A DNA stretch of 40,788 bases. It comes from Chloroflexota bacterium (GTDB lineage: Bacteria; Chloroflexota; Dehalococcoidia; Lucifugimonadales; Australimonadaceae). Where the stretch lies: assembly GCA_022561985.1 (NCBI GenBank), contig JADFQE010000010.1:1-40788 (forward strand). Reading direction: 5' to 3'. The position numbers and the translations under genes were made by a program. Under the pieces are notes generated by a model that did no database searches, was not told where the DNA came from, and saw only the letters and a list, made by a program, of their open reading frames with translations. The number at the start of each line of letters is the position of its first letter. Within the stretch, counting starts at the first letter, position 1. Shown here in pieces: positions 1-7,415 of this stretch.

Positions 1-427
1 AGGCGAGCCCCACCATCGTCCCCAGCGCAACGCCGCCCACGGCCGCGCCGCGCGCCGCGCCGAAGAGGAGCCAGAAGTGCCAGGGCTCCGTCATCCTCGA
101 AAGCCCGACCATGCCGAGGGCGATGACAGCACCCGCAGTCACGATAACGGCCCGCCCGCCGTTGCGGTCGAGGCGCCGCCCGACCCAGGGCGAGGCGAAT
201 CCACCCACGATCGTCCCGCCCACGAACCCGATGGAGAGGGTGAGCGCCGACCAGCCCATCTCGTCCTGGATCGGCCGGAAGAACACGCCCATGATCGGGC
301 CCTGCGTCGCCACCGTCGCGAAGGAGCTGAGCACGCCCGCGAGCAGCACGGCCCACCCGTAGTAGAGGCGCGGGAACGGCCAGAGCCGCGAGATCCTGGG
401 CTGGGTGACGACGGGTTGGTCGGGCAT
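1..427 (-). CDS. MFS transporter, N-terminal part (cut by window edge)
   Basis: Translation of the minus strand from the ATG at 427 gives 142 residues running off the left edge. The first residues are polar (MPDQPVVTQPRISRLW), followed by LYYGWAVLLAGVLSSFATVA (helix 1), a second helix with IGFVGGTIVGGF, and the MFS loop 2/3 signature region (SPWVGRRLDRNGGR), then further hydrophobic segments. This order is that of the first four helices of a major facilitator superfamily carrier, most like the oxalate/formate antiporter or monocarboxylate-type branch, which often starts with a YYGW motif. Substrate cannot be told. There is no Shine-Dalgarno in front of the ATG, and a TGGTATCGT box ends only 13 bases upstream, so the message may be nearly leaderless. 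The family is well supported; the start is likely. Confidence 0.85.
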   Translation of the reverse strand, partial: MPDQPVVTQPRISRLWPFPRLYYGWAVLLAGVLSSFATVATQGPIMGVFFRPIQDEMGWSALTLSIGFVGGTIVGGFASPWVGRRLDRNGGRAVIVTAGAVIALGMVGLSRMTEPWHFWLLFGAARGAAVGGVALGTMVGLA

Positions 428-439
428 GGGCTGAGGGCG

Positions 440-448
440 ACGATACCA
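440..448 (-). promoter_or_regulatory. Candidate extended -10 promoter of the MFS gene
   Basis: The minus strand reads TGGTATCGT, an extended -10 element (TG-N-TATCGT). It resembles TGGTATAGT boxes at 20244-20252 (minus) and 22849-22857 (plus) in this window. No convincing -35 box is seen. Transcription would start about 6 bases before the ATG at 427. This is an inference from motif recurrence only. Confidence 0.35.
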
Positions 449-490
449 CGGGGGGCGCCGGGCGCGGAGCGGGGGGAGGAGGGGGGGGCC

Positions 491-1525
491 TTACGTCTTG
501 GCCGCGAGCAGCACCCGGTTCGGGTCCCAGGGCTCCGAGTCGACGACGGCCTCGCGCACGTCCACGAACCCCGCCTCGGCGAGCCAGGCGCGGACCTCGT
601 CCTCGGCGTAGCAGCGGGAGGCCGAGGCCGCCAGCAGCGTGAGCGAGAACAGCGCCGCCCAGGGCGGGCCCGTGCGCTCCGGGTCCATCAGCACCTCGCG
701 CACCACCAGCAGACCGCCCGGATCGAGCGCATCGTGCAGCGCGCCGACCAGCCGCGCCGCGTCGGGGGCGCGCTGCCCGTGCAGGATGTCGGAGGCCAGC
801 ACCACGTCGAACCCACGCGGCAGCGGGTCCTGGAGGAAGTCTCCGGCCACGAACGCAAGGCGGGAGGCCGCGCCCGTCCCCTCCTCCGTCTCCCGGTCAG
901 AGGCAGTCTGCTGGGCAGGGGGCCGCTGGGCGGCCAGCCGCCGGCCCTCCCGAACGGTGCCCGGCAGGTCGAGCACGGTGGCGTGGAGCTGCGGGTAGGC
1001 GTCGCAGAAGGCCGCGGCGTAGCCACCAAGGCCTCCGCCGACATCCAGCAGCCGGCGCCGGCCGGAGAGGTCGACCGCCTGCGCGAGCCGGGGGCCGAGC
1101 ACCTGCGCATCGCGGTAGAGCTCTTGGCTGAGCGTGCGCGGCATGCTCGGCGTTCCGGCCGCGAAGCCGCGGACGGCGCGCAGCAGCCGGGGTTCGATCC
1201 CCCGGGGGCGGCCAGCGGCCACGGGGGGATCTCCCCGCAGGTCTCCGCTCTCCCCAGGGCGCGCAGGGTCCGCGGCCACATCCCCATTGGCGTAGCGGCC
1301 GCCGTGCTTCTTGAGCAGCCCCACACACACGAGTGCGTCCGCCAGCACCTCCAGCGCGTCGGCGTCGGCGCCGAGGCGGGCGGCGAGCTCGGCCGCGGTG
1401 CTGCGCGCTTCGGCCAAGGCCTCGAACAGCCCGAGCCGGACCGCCACCCCGCGCGCCGCCCGGACCCGCTCATCGGCCGGTCCGAGGGGCCTATCCCGCG
1501 CCGCCGCGTCATCCAAGGCGCTCAC
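491..1525 (-). CDS. SAM-dependent O-methyltransferase (acetylserotonin/hydroxyneurosporene type)
   Basis: The protein has the layout of plant-type/polyketide O-methyltransferases: an N-terminal winged-helix/dimerisation region (RLGLFEALAE...STAAELAARLG), then a Rossmann SAM-binding domain. Motif I reads LLDVGGGLGGYAAAF, followed by the acidic strand end VLDLPGTV, GDFLQDPLPRGFDVVLASD (motifs II/III) and LDPGGLLVVREV. The family transfers a methyl group from SAM to a small-molecule hydroxyl; the substrate is unknown. The frame is open to 1654, but that overlaps the gene upstream by 58 bases. The GTG at 1525, preceded by CAGGG, gives 344 residues, close to the family norm, and is preferred. It lies about 70 bases downstream of the small gene ending at 1597 and is probably co-transcribed with it. 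Confidence 0.8.
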   Translation of the reverse strand: MSALDDAAARDRPLGPADERVRAARGVAVRLGLFEALAEARSTAAELAARLGADADALEVLADALVCVGLLKKHGGRYANGDVAADPARPGESGDLRGDPPVAAGRPRGIEPRLLRAVRGFAAGTPSMPRTLSQELYRDAQVLGPRLAQAVDLSGRRRLLDVGGGLGGYAAAFCDAYPQLHATVLDLPGTVREGRRLAAQRPPAQQTASDRETEEGTGAASRLAFVAGDFLQDPLPRGFDVVLASDILHGQRAPDAARLVGALHDALDPGGLLVVREVLMDPERTGPPWAALFSLTLLAASASRCYAEDEVRAWLAEAGFVDVREAVVDSEPWDPNRVLLAAKT

Positions 1526-1596
1526 TCCAAAGCCCTGGCGTCCCGCACTCGATACGGCGCCATGCGCGGCGCCGCGCCGCTTCTCCCCGCTCTTCC

Positions 1597-1845
1597 TCAG
1601 TCCGCTGGCGACGCGAGGAGCGCTTCGAGCCCCTCCTTGAGCGCCGGCAGCCACGCATCGAGCGGTTGTGTGAGCGGCAGCGTGATCGCGAACACCTCGC
1701 GCTTCATCATGCCGCCGTCGCCCCGGCCCCAGGAGCCCGGGTCCTCCTTCGCAAGCTCGACGTTGATGGACTCCCGGTCGATGCCGAGCGCGTCCGTCAT
1801 CTCGTAGACGACCGCCATATCGTCCATGGTGATGATCTCATCCAC
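1597..1845 (-). CDS. Small hypothetical protein, 82 aa
   Basis: GTG start at 1845 with a good purine-rich ribosome site (AAGGAAAG) seven bases upstream; an internal ATG at 1827 is the alternative. The protein is acidic at the N terminus (MDEIITMDDMAVVYEMTDAL), with a hydrophobic-patterned C-terminal half (FAITLPLTQPLDAWLPALKEG). No family is recognised, and there is no signal peptide or membrane segment. It sits directly upstream of the methyltransferase on the same strand, so it may be an accessory to it. Whether it is a true gene is supported by the ribosome site and by clean spacing, not by homology. Confidence 0.55.
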   Translation of the reverse strand: MDEIITMDDMAVVYEMTDALGIDRESINVELAKEDPGSWGRGDGGMMKREVFAITLPLTQPLDAWLPALKEGLEALLASPAD

Positions 1846-2004
1846 AGTTTCTTTCCTTACGCAAAAATCTCTGTTTCCGGCCCCGCACGTTCACGGCCGG
1901 ACCGGGCGCGTAGCATCATGCCTCACGAGGGCTCCTTTGGCCACCCGGAGGCCGCGGGAGCGAGCGCGGCTGCGCCACCGGCGCCGGCCCGGCATCGCCG
2001 GGCC

Positions 2005-2034
2005 TTGACGCGCATCGGAAGTGGCAGGGACAAT
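2005..2034 (+). promoter_or_regulatory. Candidate sigma70 promoter of the VOC gene at 2071
   Basis: TTGACG (2005-2010), an 18-base spacer and GACAAT (2029-2034) lie 36 bases before the start codon. The match is 5/6 for -35 and 4/6 for -10. The 5' leader would be about 30 bases and includes GAGGGAG, the ribosome-binding site. Confidence 0.5.
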
Positions 2035-2070
2035 CGTTGGGAACACCGACGACGAGGGAGCGACCGACTC

Positions 2071-2598
2071 ATGAATATCCGAGGCATCAACCACCTGGCC
2101 ATGGTCACGGGCGACATGGACGCCACCGTCCGGTTCTACCGCGACGTCCTGGGGTTCCCCGTCGTCTCCACCACCGGCAACAAGCCGGGGAGCTACCCGT
2201 ACCGCCACTACTTCTTCAAGATGGCGGAGCACTCGACCCTGGCCTTCTTCGAGTGGCCGAACATGGTCGAGCGGTTCCACAAGCCCGCCGGGCTGCCGGC
2301 GAAGGGACGGTGGCAGTTCGACCACCTCTCCTTCGACGTGCCGGACGAGGAGTCGCTTCTCGAGCTCCAGCACCACCTGCGCGACCACGACATCGAGGTC
2401 ACCGGCGTCGTCGACCACCAGGTGATCCAATCGATCTACTTCACCGACCCGGTGAACGGCATCGCGCTGGAGGCGAGCTACTGGGTGAAGGACCCGACGC
2501 TCATCGACGAGCCTGACTTCGACGACGAGTTCGTCTTCGGCGACCCCGACCCCGTACCCGCCCTCGCCGAGCAGCGCTCGCCAACACCCGTGCGCTAG
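2071..2598 (+). CDS. VOC-superfamily protein (glyoxalase / extradiol dioxygenase fold)
   Basis: 175 residues from ATG 2071, chosen because GAGGGAG lies about 11 bases upstream. Two beta-alpha-beta-beta-beta modules are visible: the first begins IRGINHLAMVTGDMDATVRF with the RFYRDVLGF helix, the second begins WQFDHLSFDVPDEE. The likely metal ligands are His8 (INHLAMV), the His of FDHLSFDV and the Glu of GIALEASYW, so the metal site looks intact. VOC proteins catalyse ring cleavage, isomerisation, epimerisation or thiol transfer; the reaction is not predictable here. The C-terminal 30 residues are acidic and low complexity (DDEFVFGDPDPV), an unusual tail. The gene converges with the EndoQ-like gene with only four bases between stop codons. 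Confidence 0.8.
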   Translation: MNIRGINHLAMVTGDMDATVRFYRDVLGFPVVSTTGNKPGSYPYRHYFFKMAEHSTLAFFEWPNMVERFHKPAGLPAKGRWQFDHLSFDVPDEESLLELQHHLRDHDIEVTGVVDHQVIQSIYFTDPVNGIALEASYWVKDPTLIDEPDFDDEFVFGDPDPVPALAEQRSPTPVR

Positions 2599-2602
2599 CG
2601 AG

Positions 2603-3850
2603 CTAGGCGCGATCGGGCGCCCACAGCCGCACGGTGCCGTAGACGCCGTCGTAGCCGGGAGAGACGACGGCATCGCCCGCACGGGAGCGCGCCACGCCCT
2701 CGGCCACACGCTCGCCGGCGACCGACGCGACCGCGTCGAACGGCGCCGCGGTCAGCACGTGGAGCTCGTTGCCGACGCTCGCCACGAGCCGCGAATAGAC
2801 CTGCTGCACGCCCTTCGTGCCGCGCCCACGGCCCATCGCCTCGGCGATCACCGCTTCGAGGCCGACGAGGCGCCGGAAGGGCGGGCGCACCCCCGCCGGG
2901 TCCGAGCACATGCCGTCGGCACCGCACTCGACGGCGGCGGGCCGGCCCGAGAGCGCCTCCATGCGGTGCAGCACGCCGAGGGTCATCTTGCGGCCGCAGA
3001 CGGGACAGCGCTCGCCGCTCTCCAGCGTGGTCGCGGGGTGCTGGCACACGCCGCACCTGCGGTGCCCGTCGTAGTGGTACTTGCCCTCTTCCGGGTGGAG
3101 CTCGACGGTGTGCGCGATGGCGCCCTCCGCCAGGGCCGCGCGCAGCCCGTCGTAGGACGGCTCGCCCTCGAACACGGTCAGCTCGCGGCCGATCCGCGAG
3201 GCCGAGTGGGCGTCCGAGAAGGAGACGATGCTCACGCCGTCGAGCTCGAGCACGCGCCAGTTCATCGCCGGGTCGCTCGATAGCCCCGTCTCGATGGCGT
3301 GGATGTGGGGCGCCATGTCGCCGAAGCACTCGGCCAGCGAGTCGAAGCCGCCCCTGGACCCGTAGACCGAGTACCACGGGGTCCATACGTGGGCGGGGAT
3401 GACCTCGCACCGCCTGTCGGCCCCGAGCGCCAACTCGACGACCTCGCGCGCGGAGAGGCGCAGCGTGGGGCGGCCGTCGGAGGCGAGCTTCCCGTGGGGT
3501 CCAAGCGCTGCGCACAGCCGGTCCACCGCGCCGAAGTCGGGGGCGAGCACGAGCAGGTGCAGCCGGTGCGAGCGGCCGCCCTGAGGGTAGACGCAGCTCA
3601 CCTCGGTGCCGAGCACGAACCGGCGGGCAGTGCCCGCCGCACGCTGTGCCGGCAACGCGAAGAGGCCGTCGTCCAAGGGCTCCAGCTTGGCCTTGAGCTC
3701 GGCGAGCCACACCGGGTGCGTGAAGTCCGCGGTGGTGAGCAGGTCGACGCCCTTTATCGCGGCCCAGTGCGCCATGGACTCCAGCGTGATCGACGGGCTC
3801 GTCGCCATGGCGTAGGAGGAGTGGAGGTGGAGATCGGCCGTATAGGTCAT
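2603..3850 (-). CDS. PHP-domain nuclease, Endonuclease Q-like
   Basis: The N terminus carries the PHP signature ADLHLHSSYAMATSPS followed by TTADFTHPVW; later come GTEVSCVYPQGGRSHRLHLL, IPAHVWTPWYSVYG and VSFSDAHSASRIG, all expected of the PHP metal centre. A C4 zinc site follows (CGVCQ ... CPVCG, about residues 265-290), then a C-terminal domain (MEALSGRP...). That order and the length (415 residues from the ATG at 3850) match EndoQ, which nicks DNA 5' of deaminated bases and abasic sites and is known mainly from Thermococcales, methanogens and some bacteria. Databases often mislabel it as a UvrD-like helicase. A longer frame to 3910 exists, but its extra 20 residues are unlike the family. 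No partner repair gene is adjacent. Confidence 0.82.
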   Translation of the reverse strand: MTYTADLHLHSSYAMATSPSITLESMAHWAAIKGVDLLTTADFTHPVWLAELKAKLEPLDDGLFALPAQRAAGTARRFVLGTEVSCVYPQGGRSHRLHLLVLAPDFGAVDRLCAALGPHGKLASDGRPTLRLSAREVVELALGADRRCEVIPAHVWTPWYSVYGSRGGFDSLAECFGDMAPHIHAIETGLSSDPAMNWRVLELDGVSIVSFSDAHSASRIGRELTVFEGEPSYDGLRAALAEGAIAHTVELHPEEGKYHYDGHRRCGVCQHPATTLESGERCPVCGRKMTLGVLHRMEALSGRPAAVECGADGMCSDPAGVRPPFRRLVGLEAVIAEAMGRGRGTKGVQQVYSRLVASVGNELHVLTAAPFDAVASVAGERVAEGVARSRAGDAVVSPGYDGVYGTVRLWAPDRA

Positions 3851-3903
3851 CGGCGGCAAGTGTACGGCGCCTGCAACCGCCCCGTTCCCGCAGCCCCACT
3901 GTG

Positions 3904-3933
3904 TTGACACACGTGACGGCCCGCTGCTACGCT
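3904..3933 (+). promoter_or_regulatory. Strong candidate sigma70 promoter of ilvB
   Basis: A perfect TTGACA (3904-3909), 18-base spacer and TACGCT (3928-3933). The leader to the ATG at 4017 would be about 75 bases. It contains a small GC-rich inverted repeat around 3979-3991 and no obvious leader peptide. AGGGA about 12 bases before the ATG is the probable ribosome site. Confidence 0.65.
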
Positions 3934-4016
3934 AAACAGGCCACGGCCTGGTAAACGCCACTTCCAACCGACGGCTTTCCGCCGGACGGCTCCACTTTCG
4001 CAGGGACCTTTAGCCC

Positions 4017-5744
4017 ATGCAGATGACCGGTGCGCGCGCGGTTTGCGAGGCCCTCCTCAAGGAGGGTGTCGACGTCATCTTCGGGCACCCCGGCGGGGCC
4101 ATCCTGCCCTTCTACGACGCGCTCTACCACTACCCGCAGATCCGCCACGTCTTCGTCCGGCACGAGCAGGCGGCCGCTCACGCAGCGGAAGGCTACGCGC
4201 GCGTCAGTGGGCGCACCGGCGTCTGCGTGGCGACCTCGGGGCCCGGCGCCACCAACCTGCTCACGGGGCTCGCCGCCGCGAAGATGGACTCGACGCCCAT
4301 GGTGGCCATCACGGGGCAGGTCGCCCGCGCCTTCCTGGGCACCGAGGCCTTCCAGGAGGTCGACACCACCGGCATGGCCGGACCGGCCGTCAAGAAGACG
4401 TACCTCGTGATGGACGTGGCCGACATCGGCCGCATCTTCCAGGAGGCCTTCCACGTGGCCCAGGACGGCCGCCCCGGCCCGGTGCTCATCGACATCCCCA
4501 AGGACGTCCAGGCCGAGACCTTCGACTTCGTCTATCCGAAGGCCAAGCCCCGCGCCGGCCGGTCCGCGGCGGACCCCGCGGCGATCGAGGAGGCGGCACG
4601 CCTCATCAACGCGGCCGAGCGGCCGCTGCTGATCGCGGGCCGCGGCATCCACATCTCGCAGGCGTGGGACGAGGTCCTCGAGCTGGCGGAGCGGGCCAAC
4701 GCCCCCGTCATCAACACGCTGCACGGGACGTCCGCCTTCCCACGCCACCACGCGCTGGGCTACGGCATGCTCGGCATGCACGGCATGTACGCGAGCAACA
4801 TCGCCACGACCGAGGCCGACCTCATCATGGGCGTGGGCATGCGCTTCGACGATCGCGTCATCGGGCGCCCCGGCTCCTTCGCGCCGGCCGCGAAGATCGT
4901 CCACTTCGAGATCGAGCCCACGCAGATCAACAAGAACGTGCCGGCGGACGTCGCCCTCCTGGGGGACATCAAGCGCACGCTCGAAACCATGCTCCCTCTG
5001 ATCGAGCGCCAGCCACGCCACACGTGGCTCGAGCGGATGCGCTCACTCGACCGCGCGCACCCCAGCATTGACGTGCTTGCCTCGGAGGTCGTCACGCCGC
5101 AGTACGTGCTGCGCGAGCTCAACAAGATCGTCGAGCACAGCGCCGACCCCGTCGTCGTCACGGGCGTGGGGCAGCACCAGATGTGGACCGCGCAGTTCAT
5201 GTTCATGCCGACGCGCAACAGCTTCGTCTCCTCGGGCGGGCTCGGCGTCATGGGGTTCGAGACGCCCGCCGCCATCGGCGCCCAGATCGGGCGGCCCGGC
5301 GCGACCGTCTGGTGCATCGCGGGCGACGGCGGGTTCCAGATGACGCTGCAGGAGCTGGGGACCATCGCGCAGGAGCGTCTGCCCATCAAGATCGCCATCA
5401 TGAACAATGGCTACCTCGGCATGGTCCGCCAGTGGCAGGAGCTGTTCTACGACCACCGCTACAAGGAGGTGTCGGTCAGCAGCCCGGACTACGTCAAGCT
5501 CGCCGGGGCCTACGGCATCGAGGCGACGAAGGTGACCGACAAGGACGACGTGGGCATGGCGCTCGCCGTGGCGGCGGCCCATCCAGGCCCGTACCTCATC
5601 GACTTCAGGATCTCCCCCGAGGAGAACGTCTACCCGATGGTGCCGCCGGGGGCCTCCCTGGCGGAGACCGTCGAGGACCCCCGCACCGTCCACCACCGGG
5701 AGCCCGTGCACATCATGGGCGAGGGGCTCGTCAGCTACCCCTAG
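4017..5744 (+). CDS. ilvB: Acetolactate synthase, large (catalytic) subunit
   Basis: 575 residues with the full three-domain ThDP-enzyme layout. The N-terminal PYR domain holds FGHPGGAILPFYDAL, the catalytic Glu50 in RHEQAAAHAAEGYAR, and SGPGATNLLTG. The central domain begins near AERPLLIAGRGI. The C-terminal PP domain holds the ThDP/Mg motif GDGGFQMTLQEL...NNG at about 436-465 and GMVRQWQELFY. The enzyme condenses two pyruvates to 2-acetolactate, or pyruvate with 2-oxobutyrate, the first common step of branched-chain amino acid synthesis. In bacteria ilvN (regulatory subunit) and ilvC normally follow; here the next gene is an opposite-strand VOC protein, so the gene is isolated. It could be a catabolic paralogue, but the QVARAFLGTEAFQEVD stretch is typical of the biosynthetic AHAS clade. 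Confidence 0.93.
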   Translation: MQMTGARAVCEALLKEGVDVIFGHPGGAILPFYDALYHYPQIRHVFVRHEQAAAHAAEGYARVSGRTGVCVATSGPGATNLLTGLAAAKMDSTPMVAITGQVARAFLGTEAFQEVDTTGMAGPAVKKTYLVMDVADIGRIFQEAFHVAQDGRPGPVLIDIPKDVQAETFDFVYPKAKPRAGRSAADPAAIEEAARLINAAERPLLIAGRGIHISQAWDEVLELAERANAPVINTLHGTSAFPRHHALGYGMLGMHGMYASNIATTEADLIMGVGMRFDDRVIGRPGSFAPAAKIVHFEIEPTQINKNVPADVALLGDIKRTLETMLPLIERQPRHTWLERMRSLDRAHPSIDVLASEVVTPQYVLRELNKIVEHSADPVVVTGVGQHQMWTAQFMFMPTRNSFVSSGGLGVMGFETPAAIGAQIGRPGATVWCIAGDGGFQMTLQELGTIAQERLPIKIAIMNNGYLGMVRQWQELFYDHRYKEVSVSSPDYVKLAGAYGIEATKVTDKDDVGMALAVAAAHPGPYLIDFRISPEENVYPMVPPGASLAETVEDPRTVHHREPVHIMGEGLVSYP

Positions 5745-5749
5745 CCCCC

Positions 5750-5779
5750 AGGGCCCTGCCCTCAGGCCCGCGGGGCCCT
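5750..5779. terminator. Possible bidirectional terminator between convergent genes
   Basis: AGGGCCC (5750-5756) and GGGCCCT (5773-5779) form a 7-bp stem between the stop of ilvB and the stop of the minus-strand VOC gene. There is no T-tract, so this is a weak call that rests on its position. Confidence 0.3.
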
Positions 5780-6179
5780 AGGCGTCGGGATAGTGCCGCA
5801 GCTCGACGGTCACGCCCTCGGGGCCCACCACGTAGGACGACTCGCCGCGGCCCTGGGCGCCCCAGCGGGACTGCTTCGGCCCCGGCTCCAGGCCGAAGGA
5901 CTCCACCTCGGCCAGCACCTCATCCAGCGCGCCTCGCTCCAGCACCAGGCAGAAGTGGTCCAGCTGCTGGCCCTCGGCGGGCGCGGCGGGGTCGTCCGAG
6001 GGGAAGATGTCGATGATCGTTTCGCCTGAGATCCGGACCGACGGGAAGCGGACCTCGCCCTTGCGCCACTCCTCGACGCGGAGCGGCTCGAGCCCGAGTG
6101 CGCCGGTGTAAAAAGCGAGTGACCGCTCGACATCGGATGACTTTAAGACGATATGGTCGATCGCCGTGATACGAGCCAT
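5778..6179 (-). CDS. VOC-family (glyoxalase/bleomycin resistance-like) protein
   Basis: 133 residues from the ATG at 6179, set by GAGGA six bases upstream; the GTG at 6185 is too close to that site. The two VOC half-modules are ITAIDHIVLKSSDVERSLAF (His metal ligand) with YTGALGLEP, and QLDHFCLVLERGALDEVLAE (second His). A final Glu lies in VTVELRHYP. All three metal ligand positions look filled. The sequence resembles small stand-alone VOC proteins of dihydroxybiphenyl-dioxygenase-like type; the substrate is unknown. It is convergent with ilvB and divergent from the gene at 6499. Confidence 0.8.
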   Translation of the reverse strand: MARITAIDHIVLKSSDVERSLAFYTGALGLEPLRVEEWRKGEVRFPSVRISGETIIDIFPSDDPAAPAEGQQLDHFCLVLERGALDEVLAEVESFGLEPGPKQSRWGAQGRGESSYVVGPEGVTVELRHYPDA

Positions 6180-6313
6180 GACCACTCCTCGTAGGAAAAC
6201 GTTGTGCCCTTAGCCGAAGCCGCCGCCCCGCATCCTACAACCCCCTGCGACATCCGGAAACAGGGTGCCGACGACGCTCTATTCCGCTGAGGAGACCGCT
6301 CCCTTCTGACCCA

Positions 6314-6342
6314 TTGACATGGGGTCGAGCGACCTCTACATT
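6314..6342 (+). promoter_or_regulatory. Strong candidate sigma70 promoter; fixes the start of the MBL-fold gene
   Basis: TTGACA (6314-6319), exactly 17 bases, TACATT (6337-6342). The reading frame of the downstream gene is open through this promoter, with an ATG inside it at 6319, but that ATG would lie upstream of the transcript. The promoter therefore argues for the ATG at 6499 and a leader of about 150 bases. The 319-base stretch 6180-6498 contains nothing else recognisable. Confidence 0.65.
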
Positions 6343-6498
6343 CCCTCTCGGCCGCTCGCTCCAACAGAGGCGCCCCGGGTGGTCACACCGCAGGCTCCAC
6401 GACCGTGTTTATCGCATCGCCATCCGGGGGAAGGTCTCATCCGCTCCACAGCCAACATCACCGCCAAGGGTCCTGCCGCACCCAAGGGTGCAGCCCCG

Positions 6499-7332
6499 AT
6501 GGGTAGGACCGAGGTCCACCTGCTCTCCGACGGCGCCATCAAGATCGATGGCGGCGTCATGTTCGGCCAGATCCCGAAGAGCCAGTGGCAGGAGTGGATG
6601 CCGGCCGACCGGCGCAACCGGGTCAAGCTCGGGCTCAACTGCCTCCTGGTCCGCGTCAACGACCAGAACTACCTGGTGGACACCGGCATCGGGCAGAAGC
6701 ATTCGGCCGAGGCGCGGGACGCCTACGGTATCTCGACGAGCCAGCTCCTCGGCGAGCTCAAGACCTACGGCCTCTCCGCCCAGGACATCAACGGCGTCAT
6801 CCTGACGAGCCTGCACTTCGAGCACACCGGCGGAGCCACCCGCGTCAGCCGGCGCGGCGAGGTCGTGCCGACCTTCCCCAAGGCGAAGTACTACATCCAG
6901 CGCGAAGCGCTCGAAGAGGCAAGCTCCCCCACCGAGCGCCACGCCAACGGGTTCGTGGCGGACGACTTCATGCCGCTCCAGGAGCGCGGCCAGCTCGAGC
7001 TGGTCGACGGCGAGGTCATGATCGCGCCCGGATTCACGGTCCGCCGTATCACCGGCCCCTCCCAGGGGAACCAGATCGTCCTCGTCTCCCACGGCGGCGA
7101 GCGGATCGCGTTCCTGGGCGACCTGGTCCCGACGCCCTTCCACCTCCAGCTCTCGTGCATCTCGGCCACCGACCGCCAGCCGGAGGAGACGCTCCAGAAC
7201 AAGCGCGCGATCTTGAGCGAGGCCGTCCGCGAGGGCTGGCTGCTGATCTTCAGCCACGCGACCACCGAGCGGGCCGGCTACCTGGAGGACCGCTCCGGCC
7301 GCCTCTACCTGCGCCCGGTCAGCCTGGACTAG
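6499..7332 (+). CDS. Metallo-beta-lactamase-fold protein with degenerate metal site
   Basis: 277 residues from ATG 6499, with AAGGG upstream and supported by the promoter position. The fold is clear: LGLNCLLVRVNDQNYLVDTG, then the position of the HxHxDH motif, then IAFLGDLVPTP, then IFSHATTERAGYL. The family usually hydrolyses lactones, thioesters or phosphodiesters with two metals. Here the main motif reads S104-L-H-F-E-H instead of H-x-H-x-D-H, and the region that normally reads TPGHTPGH reads TGPSQGNQ. Two or three ligands are therefore lost while the rest is well kept. It may bind one metal or none, or use a different chemistry. It is followed after 83 bases by the CoA-transferase, possibly in one transcript. 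Confidence 0.8.
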   Translation: MGRTEVHLLSDGAIKIDGGVMFGQIPKSQWQEWMPADRRNRVKLGLNCLLVRVNDQNYLVDTGIGQKHSAEARDAYGISTSQLLGELKTYGLSAQDINGVILTSLHFEHTGGATRVSRRGEVVPTFPKAKYYIQREALEEASSPTERHANGFVADDFMPLQERGQLELVDGEVMIAPGFTVRRITGPSQGNQIVLVSHGGERIAFLGDLVPTPFHLQLSCISATDRQPEETLQNKRAILSEAVREGWLLIFSHATTERAGYLEDRSGRLYLRPVSLD

Positions 7333-7415
7333 CCCCTGTCCACCGCCCCTGCCCCCACCGGCACACCGCAGCCCACCACCATGCCTCTCGGCTACACTGG
7401 GCGCGGGAGGAACCC

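Noticed and set aside
77-1807. A 576-codon plus-strand frame across the methyltransferase
   Set aside because: Arg/Pro/Gly-rich and without motifs; the minus strand carries clear MFS and methyltransferase domains.
6319-6498. N-terminal extension of the MBL-fold protein from ATG 6319
   Set aside because: It overlaps a near-consensus promoter and the extra residues do not resemble the family.
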